DNA of 21,588 bases from Burkholderia sp. (GCA_030151225.1 JASLEG010000299.1:1-21588); one strand, 5' to 3'. Numbered from the stretch's first letter, positions 7,264-14,359 are shown. Notes: generated by a model not told the origin, from the sequence alone. Made by a program: numbers and translations.

Positions 7264-7536
7264 ATGAAGCGCTTCCTGCTCGCCGCGCTGATCAGCGCGA
7301 GCGTCACGTCCGCATTCGCCTACCGGGCGCCGGCGCAGAACCCCGACGAATCCCGGCTTCAGGAGCATGGCCACTACACGAACCGCTCCGGCGCGCGCGT
7401 GCATTCGCCCGCGCATGCGCGCAACGGCGGCGTGCCGGCCGGCGCCACCGCGCATTGCGGTGACGGCTCCTACAGCTTCAGCCAGCATCATCGCGGCACC
7501 TGCTCGCATCACGGCGGCGTGGCCGAGTGGGAATGA
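7264..7536 (+). CDS. DUF3761-like small exported protein
   Basis: 90 residues with a clear signal peptide, MKRFLLAALISASVTSAFA, probably cut after Ala19. The mature part has GHYTNRSGARVHSPAHARNG, then VPAGATAHCGDGSYSFSQHH and RGTCSHHGGVAEW, which I recognise as the pattern of DUF3761 proteins (the CxDGxYSFSxHRRGTCSHHGGV signature). Two cysteines, Cys65 and Cys80, could form a disulfide in the periplasm. Function is unknown. The ATG at 7264 is chosen for the signal peptide; the frame is open upstream but that part is unrelated. The ribosome binding site is weak (CGAGACC). No operon partner is evident; the next gene starts 139 bases on. Confidence 0.82.
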   Translation: MKRFLLAALISASVTSAFAYRAPAQNPDESRLQEHGHYTNRSGARVHSPAHARNGGVPAGATAHCGDGSYSFSQHHRGTCSHHGGVAEWE

Positions 7537-7675
7537 GCGAACGCCGCGCAGGCGCATCGCTTCGGTAGCAATCCGAACGTTTCGCATCCGCGAAACCGGC
7601 TTCGCAATCGCTGCGTGTCGGGCCGAGTCGAATGCTACGGTGAACGACCCATCGTCACCGAAAGAGAGAACCCGC

Positions 7676-7957
7676 ATGTCGCTCCCTTCCCGCCTTCTCG
7701 CCGGCTGCGTGGCCTGTTCGCTCTCGATCGCGGCGCTGCCCGCGCTCGCGCAGATCTCGCCGGCCCTCACCGACACGACCGGCGGCGGCTTCATCCGCGT
7801 GAACAATCAGGCGGATTACCTGCGCGCCCAGCGTCATTATCAGGACGAATTGCGGCAGCAGCGCCTGCACGAACAGAACGTGCAGGAGCAGAACGTTCGC
7901 GACGAACGCGTGCGCCAGGAGCGCCTGTACGAACAGCAGATGAACAACGGACGTTGA
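7676..7957 (+). CDS. Small exported protein with charged coiled-coil tail, unknown function
   Basis: 93 residues. Residues 1-25 (MSLPSRLLAGCVACSLSIAA then LPALA) form a signal peptide with cleavage likely after Ala25. The mature protein has a short Gly/Asp/Thr segment and then a long Gln/Glu/Arg-rich helix from about residue 45, with heptad-like repeats such as LHEQNVQEQNVRDERVRQER, which suggests a coiled coil or extended helix in the periplasm. I do not recognise a family. The ribosome binding site GAGAG lies about 8 bases before ATG 7676 and supports this start. It converges closely with the 57-residue membrane protein gene on the other strand (16 bases between stop codons). Confidence 0.72.
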   Translation: MSLPSRLLAGCVACSLSIAALPALAQISPALTDTTGGGFIRVNNQADYLRAQRHYQDELRQQRLHEQNVQEQNVRDERVRQERLYEQQMNNGR

Positions 7958-7973
7958 GCGCTGCGGGCCGGCC

Positions 7974-8147
7974 TCAATGCCCGCCGCGTCGCCAATGCTT
8001 CCACGGATGGCGCCAGTCGATGTGCACCGGATGCAGCGCACGCGGATGACGACGGCGGTGCTCCTGCCACAGCTCGTCGGAGAACAGCGCCGCGACGATC
8101 ACGAGCGGCAGCACCAGAAAAATGCCCAGGATCACTTGCTCGACCAT
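7974..8147 (-). CDS. 57-residue single-span membrane protein, unknown function
   Basis: MVEQVILGIFLVLPLVIVAA forms one transmembrane helix (residues about 4-24), followed by a His/Arg/Trp-rich tail with HRRRHPRALHPVHIDWRHPW and ending WKHWRRGGH. The positive-inside rule puts the basic tail in the cytoplasm. An excellent ribosome binding site, GGAGG (8153-8157), sits 5 bases before the ATG at 8147 and decides the start over an in-frame GTG at 8159. No family is recognised. The tail contains seven histidines, so metal or nucleic acid contact is possible but is only a guess. TAGAAT on the minus strand (8193-8198) may be its -10 element. Confidence 0.7.
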   Translation of the reverse strand: MVEQVILGIFLVLPLVIVAALFSDELWQEHRRRHPRALHPVHIDWRHPWKHWRRGGH

Positions 8148-8337
8148 GATGGCCTCCACGCGGCGCTGGGGCGGCGGCGCGCCCCGTGTTTCATTCTAGG
8201 TAGCGCGCACGCGGCGCGTCGTGGATTTTCTCGCTCGACGCATCGTTCGCCATAGCGTTTGCCACGCCGGAACGCGTCCACCTCGCCCCGATCTCGCCCC
8301 GAACCGATCGGCGCCCCGGGCGTACGTCGCGCGCATT

Positions 8338-8346
8338 CGGTATCAT
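8338..8346 (+). promoter_or_regulatory. Probable -10 element upstream of yaeQ
   Basis: CGG followed by TATCAT (8341-8346), about 46 bases before the yaeQ start. The same CGGTATCAT-ACGCCC arrangement precedes the thioesterase gene at 14912-14920. No strong -35 is visible. Confidence 0.4.
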
Positions 8347-8391
8347 CACGCCCCGACCGAACCCTTTCGCCCGCACACGGCACGACATCGC

Positions 8392-8946
8392 ATGGCGCTC
8401 AAATCCACGATCTACAAGGCGGAACTGCAAATCGCCGACATGGACCGGCACTATTACGCCGATCATTCGCTGACGGTGGCCCGCCATCCGTCGGAAACGG
8501 ACGAGCGCATGATGGTGCGCATCGTGGCGTTCGCGCTGTTCGCGCATGAACGCCTCGAATTCTGCAAGGGCATTTCGGACACCGATGAACCGGACATCTG
8601 GCTCAAGGACCTGACCGGCGCGATCGACGCCTGGATCGACGTGGGCCAGCCCGACGAGCGTCGCATCGCGAAGGCGAGCGGCCGCGCGGGCCTGGTGGAC
8701 GTGATCGCCTACGGCGGCCGCACCTCGGACATCTGGTGGCAGGGCGTGCGCGGCAAGGTGGAACGGCTGCGCAACGTGCGCGTGCTGACGCTGGCCGACG
8801 GCACGGCCGAGGCGCTCGGCGCGCTGGCCGAACGCACGATGCGGCTGCAGTGCACGATTCAGGATGGCGCGGCGTGGGTGTCGAGCGCGACGCACGACCC
8901 GATCGCGGTCGAGTGGAGCGTGCTGAAGCCGCGCGACGGCGAGTGA
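8392..8946 (+). CDS. yaeQ: YaeQ family protein
   Basis: 184 residues starting MALKSTIYKAELQIADMDRH, the family N-terminus, with TLTVARHPSETDERMMVRIV-like DHSLTVARHPSETDERMMVR, LEFCKGISDTDEPDIWLKDL and IDAWIDVGQPDERRIAKASG, and a C-terminal ISS-type WVSSATHDPIAVEW. YaeQ proteins have a PD-(D/E)xK nuclease-like fold: the acidic residues in DEPDIW and the D-x-G-x-P-x-x-R-R-x-x-K stretch correspond to the predicted active site. Biological role remains poorly defined; early work linked YaeQ to RfaH suppression. The ATG at 8392 is chosen by family alignment; the frame extends upstream without similarity. It converges with the VOC gene, 33 bases between stops. Confidence 0.93.
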   Translation: MALKSTIYKAELQIADMDRHYYADHSLTVARHPSETDERMMVRIVAFALFAHERLEFCKGISDTDEPDIWLKDLTGAIDAWIDVGQPDERRIAKASGRAGLVDVIAYGGRTSDIWWQGVRGKVERLRNVRVLTLADGTAEALGALAERTMRLQCTIQDGAAWVSSATHDPIAVEWSVLKPRDGE

Positions 8947-8979
8947 TGCACACGCCGCGCGCCTGAGGAGATCCGCCGC

Positions 8980-9393
8980 TCAACCGAGCGCGGCGCGCGG
9001 CGGCCCCTTCGGTTCCACGGTGTTGCCTTCGGGATCGAGCAGATAGATGGACGGGCCGTGACCGTCGGCGCCGTAGCGTTCGGCAGCCTCGCCCGGTGTC
9101 GCGCGGTGAGCGCTCAGGTGCGCGCGTAACGCATCGGCATCGAAGGGCTCGACGCGCAGGCACGGGTGATCCATGTTGCGTCGCGCGGCCGGCGCATCGC
9201 CGCCGTCGCGATTGCCTTCGCTCACCACCCGCAGATCGATCAGCGACACGCCCGCGCGCAGCTGCACGAGCCCCGGATCGTCCTGCACCTTCTCGACGTG
9301 ACAGCCGAGCGCCTCGCAGTAGAAGCGCTGCATCGCCGGCAGATCGGCAACGCGCAGCACCACGTGGTCGAGGCCGCGAATCACGGGTTTCAT
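8980..9393 (-). CDS. VOC-family (glyoxalase/dioxygenase-like) protein
   Basis: 137 residues, MKPVIRGLDHVVLRVADLPA followed by MQRFYCEALGC, the first beta-alpha-beta-beta-beta module, then DHPCLRVE and SIYLLDPEGNTVEPKG, the second. His10, His76 and Glu127 sit where VOC enzymes bind a divalent metal. The family covers glyoxalase I, fosfomycin-resistance enzymes, extradiol dioxygenases and others; the substrate cannot be told from sequence. The ATG at 9393 is preceded by a weak GGGGAC and by an alternative ATG at 9414 that would add seven residues. It lies about 100 bases downstream of the terminator of the sRNA on the same strand, so it should have its own promoter. Confidence 0.88.
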   Translation of the reverse strand: MKPVIRGLDHVVLRVADLPAMQRFYCEALGCHVEKVQDDPGLVQLRAGVSLIDLRVVSEGNRDGGDAPAARRNMDHPCLRVEPFDADALRAHLSAHRATPGEAAERYGADGHGPSIYLLDPEGNTVEPKGPPRAALG

Positions 9394-9496
9394 CGGGGGC
9401 GTCCCCTGCCGCATGACACGTCGAGTCTGGTCGATCGATCGGCGCGCTACGCGATGCGCAACGCATCGGCAAACAGGGATGAAAAGCGCGCGGACG

Positions 9497-9560
9497 AAAA
9501 AAAGCCCGCTCAAGGGGAGCGGGCTTAATCCATATCAGGAGGAGACATGGAGGAGACAGT
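9497..9560 (-). ncRNA. Small RNA with two anti-Shine-Dalgarno motifs (betaproteobacterial toxic sRNA type)
   Basis: A complete minus-strand transcription unit of about 64 bases. The promoter is at 9565-9593. The transcript would start near 9560 and carries TGTCTCCTCC twice in tandem with an 11-base period (9549-9558 and 9538-9547). Each contains CTCCTCC, complementary to a strong Shine-Dalgarno sequence. A 10-bp terminator hairpin with a seven-T run ends it. There is no credible peptide. The layout matches what I recall of a betaproteobacterial small RNA family, listed in Rfam as a toxic small RNA, in which an anti-Shine-Dalgarno segment is thought to block translation of mRNAs. The family assignment is from memory; the transcription signals are read directly. 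Confidence 0.75.
9502..9526 (-). terminator. Intrinsic terminator of the sRNA
   Basis: Arms AAGCCCGCTC (9502-9511) and GAGCGGGCTT (9517-9526) pair perfectly over 10 bp around a five-base loop. The A run at 9497-9503 gives a T run on the minus strand only, so it stops minus-strand transcription. Confidence 0.88.
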
Positions 9561-9564
9561 TCCA

Positions 9565-9593
9565 ACTATACACAGCGCGATGGTGCGTCGCAA
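9565..9593 (-). promoter_or_regulatory. Sigma-70 promoter of the sRNA
   Basis: Minus strand TTGCGA (9588-9593) and TATAGT (9565-9570), separated by exactly 17 bases. Matches are 4/6 and 5/6. The predicted start falls just before the first anti-Shine-Dalgarno repeat. Confidence 0.72.
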
Positions 9594-9761
9594 TATTTCA
9601 ATTGCAAAAAATCGTTATCGAGTCATTCTGCCGCACTGATTGGCGCGGAAATCGGCCGCATCACGCGCCGCGGTAACGCTGCGCCGGTTTGGGTGTAGCG
9701 CTCGCTTAATCGTCGATCCGTGCATGTGCGGTCGCAACGATTCAGACCCCAGGTGGATTCG

Positions 9762-9774
9762 AATCACAGCGCAA
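9762..9774 (+). promoter_or_regulatory. Ada-binding site (Ada box) upstream of ada
   Basis: AAT-N6-GCAA (AATCACAGCGCAA), continuing GAT. The E. coli ada operator, as I recall it, reads AATTAAAGCGCAAGAT, so 14 of 16 bases agree, including both contact blocks and their spacing. It ends 8 bases upstream of the -35 candidate at 9783, the position expected for activation by methylated Ada. It overlaps a perfect 10-bp palindrome, GATTCGAATC (9756-9765). Confidence 0.68.
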
Positions 9775-9782
9775 GATCCGGG

Positions 9783-9811
9783 CTGGCAGCGTGTATCGTG
9801 CCGCGTAGAGT
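9783..9811 (+). promoter_or_regulatory. Probable ada-alkA promoter
   Basis: CTGGCA (9783-9788) and TAGAGT (9806-9811) with 17-base spacing, each 4/6. The weak hexamers fit a promoter that needs an activator. Transcription would begin near 9818, 27 bases before the ada ATG. An alternative -10, TATCGT at 9794-9799, lacks a partner. Confidence 0.5.
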
Positions 9812-9844
9812 CGACACCGTTCCCACTGTTTTCGCGAGGCGATC

Positions 9845-10927
9845 ATGTCATCCAGGTACGCGACGGACGAATCCCGCTGGACCGCGCTGGCCGCGCGCGA
9901 TGCGCAGGCCGACGGCGAGTTCTTCTACGCGGTCAAGACCACCGGCGTGTTCTGCCGGCCCACCTGCGCGTCGCGCATGCCGCGTCGCGAGAACGTGCAG
10001 TTCTTCGACGCGCCGGCGGCGGCGCGTGCGGCGGGCTTCCGCGCCTGCAAGCGCTGCCAGCCCGAGCGCGAGCCGCGCGAGATCGAGATCGTGCGGCGCG
10101 CCTGCGCGGTGCTCGACGCGAGCGATCGCGCCACGCTGTCCGAGCTCGGCGCGGCCGTGCACGTGAGCCCGTTCCATCTGCAGCGGCTGTTCAAGCGCGT
10201 GATGGGTGTGACGCCGCGTCAGTATCAGGCCGCGCGGCGCGGGGCGGCGCTGCGCGATGCGCTGGAGGGTGGCGCGTCGGTCACGCGGGCCGCGGTGGAT
10301 GCCGGCTATCAGTCGTCGTCACGCGTGTACGACGCGGTGCCGCGCGAGCTCGGCATGGCGCCGTCGACGTTCCGGCGCAAGGGCGCGGGGCTGCGCATCG
10401 AGTACGCCACGGCCGCGACGCCGCTCGGCCAGGTGCTGGTGGCCGCCACCGCGCGCGGCATCTGCCGGATTGCGTTCGGCGATGCGATCGCGCCACTGGT
10501 CGACGCGCTGAAGGCGGATTTCGAAAACGCCGACTGCGTGGCGGCGCCCGAACGGCTCGCGCCCTTCCTCGCCGAAATCGACGCGTATCTGCACGGCACG
10601 AGCGCGCAGCTCGCGCTGCCGCTCGACATCAGCGCCACGGCGTTCCAGCAGCGGGTTTGGGAGGCATTGCAGAGGATTCCGTACGGACAGACGCGCAGCT
10701 ATTCGCAGATCGCGCAAGCGGTGGGCTCGCCGCGCGCCGTGCGCGCCGTGGCCAGCGCCTGCGCGTCGAACCCGGTGGCGCTCGCGATTCCCTGTCATCG
10801 CGTGATCCACAAGGACGGCGCCGTGACCGGCTATCGCTGGGGCACCGCGCGCAAGGAAGTGCTGCTCGCCACCGAGGCGCGGCAGGCGCACGGCGAGCCG
10901 GCGCTGTCGCTCGACGACGTGGCATGA
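9845..10927 (+). CDS. ada: Bifunctional methyltransferase/transcriptional regulator Ada
   Basis: 360 residues with the three Ada parts. The N-terminal zinc domain (about 1-80) has FCRPTCASR and ACKRCQP: Cys37, Cys41, Cys68 and Cys71 correspond to E. coli Cys38, 42, 69 and 72, the first being the methylphosphotriester acceptor that turns Ada into an activator. An AraC-type helix-turn-helix domain follows (about 85-180; HVSPFHLQRLFKRVMGVTPR). The C-terminal O6-methylguanine-DNA methyltransferase domain has the active-site AIPCHRVI, Cys317. All key residues are present, so I expect a complete adaptive-response protein. GAGG lies 5 bases before the ATG. It overlaps alkA by four bases (ATGA) and is preceded by a likely Ada box, indicating autoregulation. 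Confidence 0.97.
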   Translation: MSSRYATDESRWTALAARDAQADGEFFYAVKTTGVFCRPTCASRMPRRENVQFFDAPAAARAAGFRACKRCQPEREPREIEIVRRACAVLDASDRATLSELGAAVHVSPFHLQRLFKRVMGVTPRQYQAARRGAALRDALEGGASVTRAAVDAGYQSSSRVYDAVPRELGMAPSTFRRKGAGLRIEYATAATPLGQVLVAATARGICRIAFGDAIAPLVDALKADFENADCVAAPERLAPFLAEIDAYLHGTSAQLALPLDISATAFQQRVWEALQRIPYGQTRSYSQIAQAVGSPRAVRAVASACASNPVALAIPCHRVIHKDGAVTGYRWGTARKEVLLATEARQAHGEPALSLDDVA

Positions 10928-11847
10928 CGCGCATCGACCTCGAGCTGCCGTTCAAGGCCCCGTACGACTGGACGCGCCTGCTGCGCTTCCTGGCCGGTCG
11001 CGCGATTCCGGGCGTCGAGGCGGTGGACGGGGACGCCTACCTGCGCGCGATCGATTATCGCGGCGCGAGCGGCGCGCTCACGGTGCGTCGCCCGCCGCGG
11101 CGCCGCTGCCTGGTCGCGACGATCGAGGGCGAGGCCGCGCGCCACGCCGACGATGCGCTCGTGGCCCGGCTCGCCACCACTTTCGACGTGGCCGCCGATC
11201 CCGCCGCGATCGGCGCGCACCTCGGCGCCGATCCCTGGTTCGCGCCGCTGGTGGCCGCCGCACCGGGGCTGCGCGTGCCCGGCGCGTGGTCCGCCTTCGA
11301 GCTCGTGGTGCGCGCGATCGTCGGCCAGCAGATCAGCGTGAAGGGCGCCACCACCCTCATCGGTCGCTTGGTGCAGCGTGCCGGCGCGCCGCTTGCCGCA
11401 CCGCCGCATCCGGCCGTCGGCTGGCGCTTTCCCGAGCCTGCCGCGCTGGCCGCGAGCGATCTCGCCGGCATCGGCATGCCCGGCAAGCGGATCGCCGCGC
11501 TGCAGGGCACCGCGCACGCCGTGGCGTCGGGCGCGGCGCCGATCGACCTCCACGCCGAGCCCGGGCACGTCACGAGCCTGGCCGAGCGCCGTGCCGCGCT
11601 GCTCGCGCTGCCGGGCATCGGGCCGTGGACGGTCGAGTACATCGCGATGCGCGCCTGGCGCGACGCGGATGCATGGCCGGCCACCGACCTCGTGCTGATG
11701 CAGGCGATCGTGGCGCGCGACGCCGCGCTCGCGCGCGCCGCGAGCCAGCGGCAACGCAGCGAGGCCTGGCGCCCGTGGCGCGCCTACGCCGCGATGCATC
11801 TGTGGAATGAAATCGCCGATCGGGCAGGGGGCGCACGCGGCGGTTGA
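10924..11847 (+). CDS. alkA: DNA-3-methyladenine glycosylase II (AlkA)
   Basis: 307 residues. AlkA removes 3-methyladenine and other alkylated bases from DNA, opening base-excision repair. The N-terminal beta domain (about 1-115; MTRIDLELPFKAPYDWTRLL) is the AlkA_N type, followed by AWSAFELVVRAIVGQQISVKGA and the helix-hairpin-helix LPGIGPWTVEYIAMRAW, with the catalytic aspartate Asp255 in WPATDLVL. All residues expected of an active enzyme are there. The ATG overlaps the ada stop codon as ATGA, so translation is probably coupled and the gene belongs to the Ada regulon. Length exceeds E. coli AlkA (282 residues) by a small margin, mainly through Ala-rich loops. Confidence 0.95.
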   Translation: MTRIDLELPFKAPYDWTRLLRFLAGRAIPGVEAVDGDAYLRAIDYRGASGALTVRRPPRRRCLVATIEGEAARHADDALVARLATTFDVAADPAAIGAHLGADPWFAPLVAAAPGLRVPGAWSAFELVVRAIVGQQISVKGATTLIGRLVQRAGAPLAAPPHPAVGWRFPEPAALAASDLAGIGMPGKRIAALQGTAHAVASGAAPIDLHAEPGHVTSLAERRAALLALPGIGPWTVEYIAMRAWRDADAWPATDLVLMQAIVARDAALARAASQRQRSEAWRPWRAYAAMHLWNEIADRAGGARGG

Positions 11848-11998
11848 TCGGGCTGGGAGGCCCGCCTGGCGCGGCTCCGCCGGAAACCCGAGGCACCTCA
11901 AGCGAGCGTTTCGGCGAGATGTTAAAGTGCCCGCTACCGTCAAACCCGGCGGGCGGGTGCGCATGGCAGCCAACCGCCGTGCCTGCTTTCTTGCATCC

Positions 11999-13612
11999 AT
12001 GTCGAACACGATCACTTCCAGCCAACTCGGCTTGCTGCAGCAGCGTCTCGCCGTCCTTGCTTCGGGGCCGACGCGCGAACGTCTGGTCGACGGCCTGCGC
12101 GGCATCGAAAAGGAAAGCCTGCGCGTGACGCGCGATGGCGCGATCGCGATGACGCCGCATCCGCGAGCGCTCGGTTCGGCACTCACGCATCCGTCGCTGA
12201 CCACCGATTATTCCGAGGCGCTGATCGAGCTGATCACGCCGGCCGAGCCCGACGTGGCGATCACGCTGGAGCGGCTCGATGCGCTGCATCGCTTCGTGTA
12301 CGCCGCGCTCGGCGACGAGATGCTGTGGAACGAATCGATGCCCGGCACGCTGCCGGCCGACGACGAGATTCCGATCGCCGATTACGGCAGTTCGAACATC
12401 GGGCGCCTGAAGACCGTCTATCGGCGCGGCCTCGCGCATCGCTACGGCCGCACCATGCAGTGCATCGCCGGCATCCACTACAACTACTCGCTGCACGAGG
12501 ACATCTGGCTGCGCCTGCGCGAGCATGCGCAATCGTCGATGTCGCCGGTCGATTACCAGTCGGCGCGCTACCTCGCGATGATCCGCAATTTCCGTCGCAC
12601 CAGCTGGCTGCCGATGTACCTGTTCGGTGCCTCGCCGGTGCTCGACAAGGCCTTCCTGCGCGGGCGCGACAGCACGCTCGAGGCGTTCGACGCCACCACG
12701 CTGTATCGGCCGTATGCGACCAGCCTGCGCATGAGCGATCTCGGCTATTCGAACACCACCGCGCAGGCCGCGCTGGTGGCCGACTACAACTCGCTCGACG
12801 GCTATCTCGACGCGCTCTCGAAGGCCGTGAGCGAGCCGTATCCGGCCTACGAGGCGATCGGCACGCATCGCGACGGCGAGTGGATCCAGCTGAACACCAA
12901 CGTGCTGCAGATCGAGAACGAGTTCTACTCGACGATCCGCCCGAAGCGCGTGACCTATTCGGGCGAGCGCCCGCTGCATGCGCTGGCCGCGCGCGGCGTG
13001 CAGTACATCGAGGTGCGCTGCCTCGACATCGATCCGTTCGAGCCCACCGGCATCGCGCTGGCCACCGCGCGCTTCATGGATGCGTACCTGCTGGTGTGCG
13101 CGCTCGACGACAGCGCGCCGCTCGAATGCGACGCGTATCGCGAGGCCAATGGCAACTTCGGCCGCGTGACGATGGAGGGCCGCAAGCCGGGGCTCGAGCT
13201 CGTGCGCGACGGCGTGCCCGTGGCGATGCGCGACTGGGCCGAGGAAACCCTCGACAAGATCGAGGCCGCGGCCCGCGTGCTCGACGAGATTCGCGGCGGC
13301 GACGAACACGTGCGCGCCGTGGCCGCGCAGCGCGAGAAGCTGGCCGATCCGGAAAAGACGCCGTCGGCGCGCGTGCTGCGCGAGATGCGCGAACGCGGCG
13401 AATCGTTCATCGAGTTCGCGAGCCGGCACAGCGCGGCGCACGCCGAGTTCTTCCGCGCGCGTCCGCTCGATGCCGTCGAGCTCGAGGCGGCGAATGCGCT
13501 GGCCGGTCGGTCGCTGGCCGAACAGGCCGACCTGGAAGGCAAGGAGGCGGGCTCGTTCGACGCCTTCGTGGCGGCTTATCGCGCCTATACGCTGAATCGC
13601 TTCAGCGTTTGA
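11999..13612 (+). CDS. gshA: Glutamate-cysteine ligase (gamma-glutamylcysteine synthetase)
   Basis: 537 residues of the E. coli-type (proteobacterial) GshA. The enzyme joins glutamate and cysteine with ATP, the first and limiting step of glutathione synthesis in the cytoplasm. Landmarks are RGIEKESLRV (about residue 35-45), SPSLTTDYSEALIELITP-like THPSLTTDYSEALIEL, YGRTMQCIAGIHYNYS, FGASPVLD and VQYIEVRCLDIDPFEPTGI, in the usual order. The ATG at 11999 (MSNTITSSQ) fits the family; an in-frame ATG at 11963 would add 12 residues, and neither has a good ribosome binding site. A possible -10, TAAAGT, lies at 11923-11928. It follows alkA by 151 bases and probably forms its own unit. Confidence 0.95.
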   Translation: MSNTITSSQLGLLQQRLAVLASGPTRERLVDGLRGIEKESLRVTRDGAIAMTPHPRALGSALTHPSLTTDYSEALIELITPAEPDVAITLERLDALHRFVYAALGDEMLWNESMPGTLPADDEIPIADYGSSNIGRLKTVYRRGLAHRYGRTMQCIAGIHYNYSLHEDIWLRLREHAQSSMSPVDYQSARYLAMIRNFRRTSWLPMYLFGASPVLDKAFLRGRDSTLEAFDATTLYRPYATSLRMSDLGYSNTTAQAALVADYNSLDGYLDALSKAVSEPYPAYEAIGTHRDGEWIQLNTNVLQIENEFYSTIRPKRVTYSGERPLHALAARGVQYIEVRCLDIDPFEPTGIALATARFMDAYLLVCALDDSAPLECDAYREANGNFGRVTMEGRKPGLELVRDGVPVAMRDWAEETLDKIEAAARVLDEIRGGDEHVRAVAAQREKLADPEKTPSARVLREMRERGESFIEFASRHSAAHAEFFRARPLDAVELEAANALAGRSLAEQADLEGKEAGSFDAFVAAYRAYTLNRFSV

Positions 13613-13620
13613 TCATTCAT

Positions 13621-13652
13621 CGATCGGTCGTTGTTTCCGCAACGGCCGATCG
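13621..13652 (+). terminator. Hairpin after gshA, possible factor-dependent terminator
   Basis: CGATCGGTCGTTG (13621-13633) pairs with CAACGGCCGATCG (13640-13652) over 13 bp with one T-G wobble around loop TTTCCG, starting 8 bases after the stop codon. No T run follows, so intrinsic termination is doubtful; it may protect the mRNA end. Confidence 0.5.
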
Positions 13653-14043
13653 AGCGTATCGCAGTCGATAAGTCTTACTGGCGATGATTTTGATTTCACG
13701 ATATTCATCGTGAACGCATGATATTGCGGCGCAGTATTGTTATTATCGCGGCCAAGTATCGATGGCGGGTTTCTCGTTTTGATCGCTGACGAGTTGCCTT
13801 TTACCGTTCGATGCCCAGAGGGGGCGGCGAAGGCCATAGCCGTTTCCCTCGATCCCTTGCCTGCTGTGGGTTTGACGGGTTATCTGGATTTTCGGGTTTG
13901 AGACGATTGGATACTCGATTCGGGATTTTCCGAGTGCCTGATCAATCTCGTTGGCGAGAGTTGATGTGATAAGGCGAGGCGCGAATAATCGCTTTGGTGC
14001 TGCTTGCCTTTAACCGGATCGCATGGCGCCGTATTAAATCGAA
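13653..14043. other. AT-richer gene-free spacer with a palindrome
   Basis: About 390 bases visibly richer in A and T than the rest of the window. Short open frames here have no coding character. It contains a perfect 8-bp-arm inverted repeat, TTCACGAT-ATTC-ATCGTGAA (13695-13714), and no other signal that I can name. Confidence 0.5.
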
Positions 14044-14359
14044 TCAAATCGGATCAGCCGCCTCACGCACACGATCGGCCGTAGCCGGCAGCCCATTGCG
14101 TTCGAGTGCGCGGGCGCAGTCTTCCGGTGTTGCATGGGGATTTCGCCAGGGAAGTCGCGCAGATTGGCCGTCACGATGCAGTCTGCGTGTCCCGCAATCG
14201 CGGCGGCCAGTACAGCCTCGGGATGGGGATCCATTCCTGTTCGATGCACGCCGTCCGCTTCGCGGCCAACAAGCCCGCTGCTGCCAGGCTCATGAGGGAA
14301 TCGGCAGCGACAATCGGAAACAGGACGCACGCATCGAGCGGGGCCGTATCGCGTACGTG
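14044..14359 (-). pseudogene. PIN-domain toxin remnant with internal deletions
   Basis: Three fragments of one PIN-domain (VapC-like ribonuclease) gene appear in order but in three different frames. The first reads LDACVLFPIVAADSLMSLAA ... TACIEQEWI; the second DPHPEAVLAAAIAGHADCIV then TANLRDFPGE; the third RNPHATPEDCARALERNGLP then ATADRVREAADPI and a stop at 14044-14046. Members of this toxin group, as I recall, have about 60 residues between the first and second fragments and about 40 between the second and third, so two internal deletions occurred. The first acidic PIN residue (Asp of LDACVLFP) remains, but no intact product can be made. The gene lies directly downstream of its likely antitoxin remnant. 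Confidence 0.62.

Noticed and set aside
9531..9560. Plus-strand ATG with repeated AGGAGGAGA, looking like a strong ribosome binding site and start
   Set aside because: The frame from this ATG is short and without coding character, and the DNA is better explained as the antisense of the sRNA repeats.
9751..9770. TTCGAAT resembling a tRNA T loop, possible tRNA fragment or attachment site
   Set aside because: The flanking bases do not form a 5-bp T stem and no other tRNA arm is present; the Ada box explains the site better.
9640..11847. 735-residue frame that appears to extend alkA upstream
   Set aside because: Only the last 307 residues (from 10924) are AlkA; the rest is a frame-shifted reading of ada.
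11570..13441. 623-residue open frame antisense to alkA and gshA
   Set aside because: Shadow frame of two well-identified genes.
13613..13837. 74-residue minus-strand frame after gshA
   Set aside because: No ribosome binding site, no motif, and it spans the gshA hairpin and the palindrome; no sign of selection as protein.
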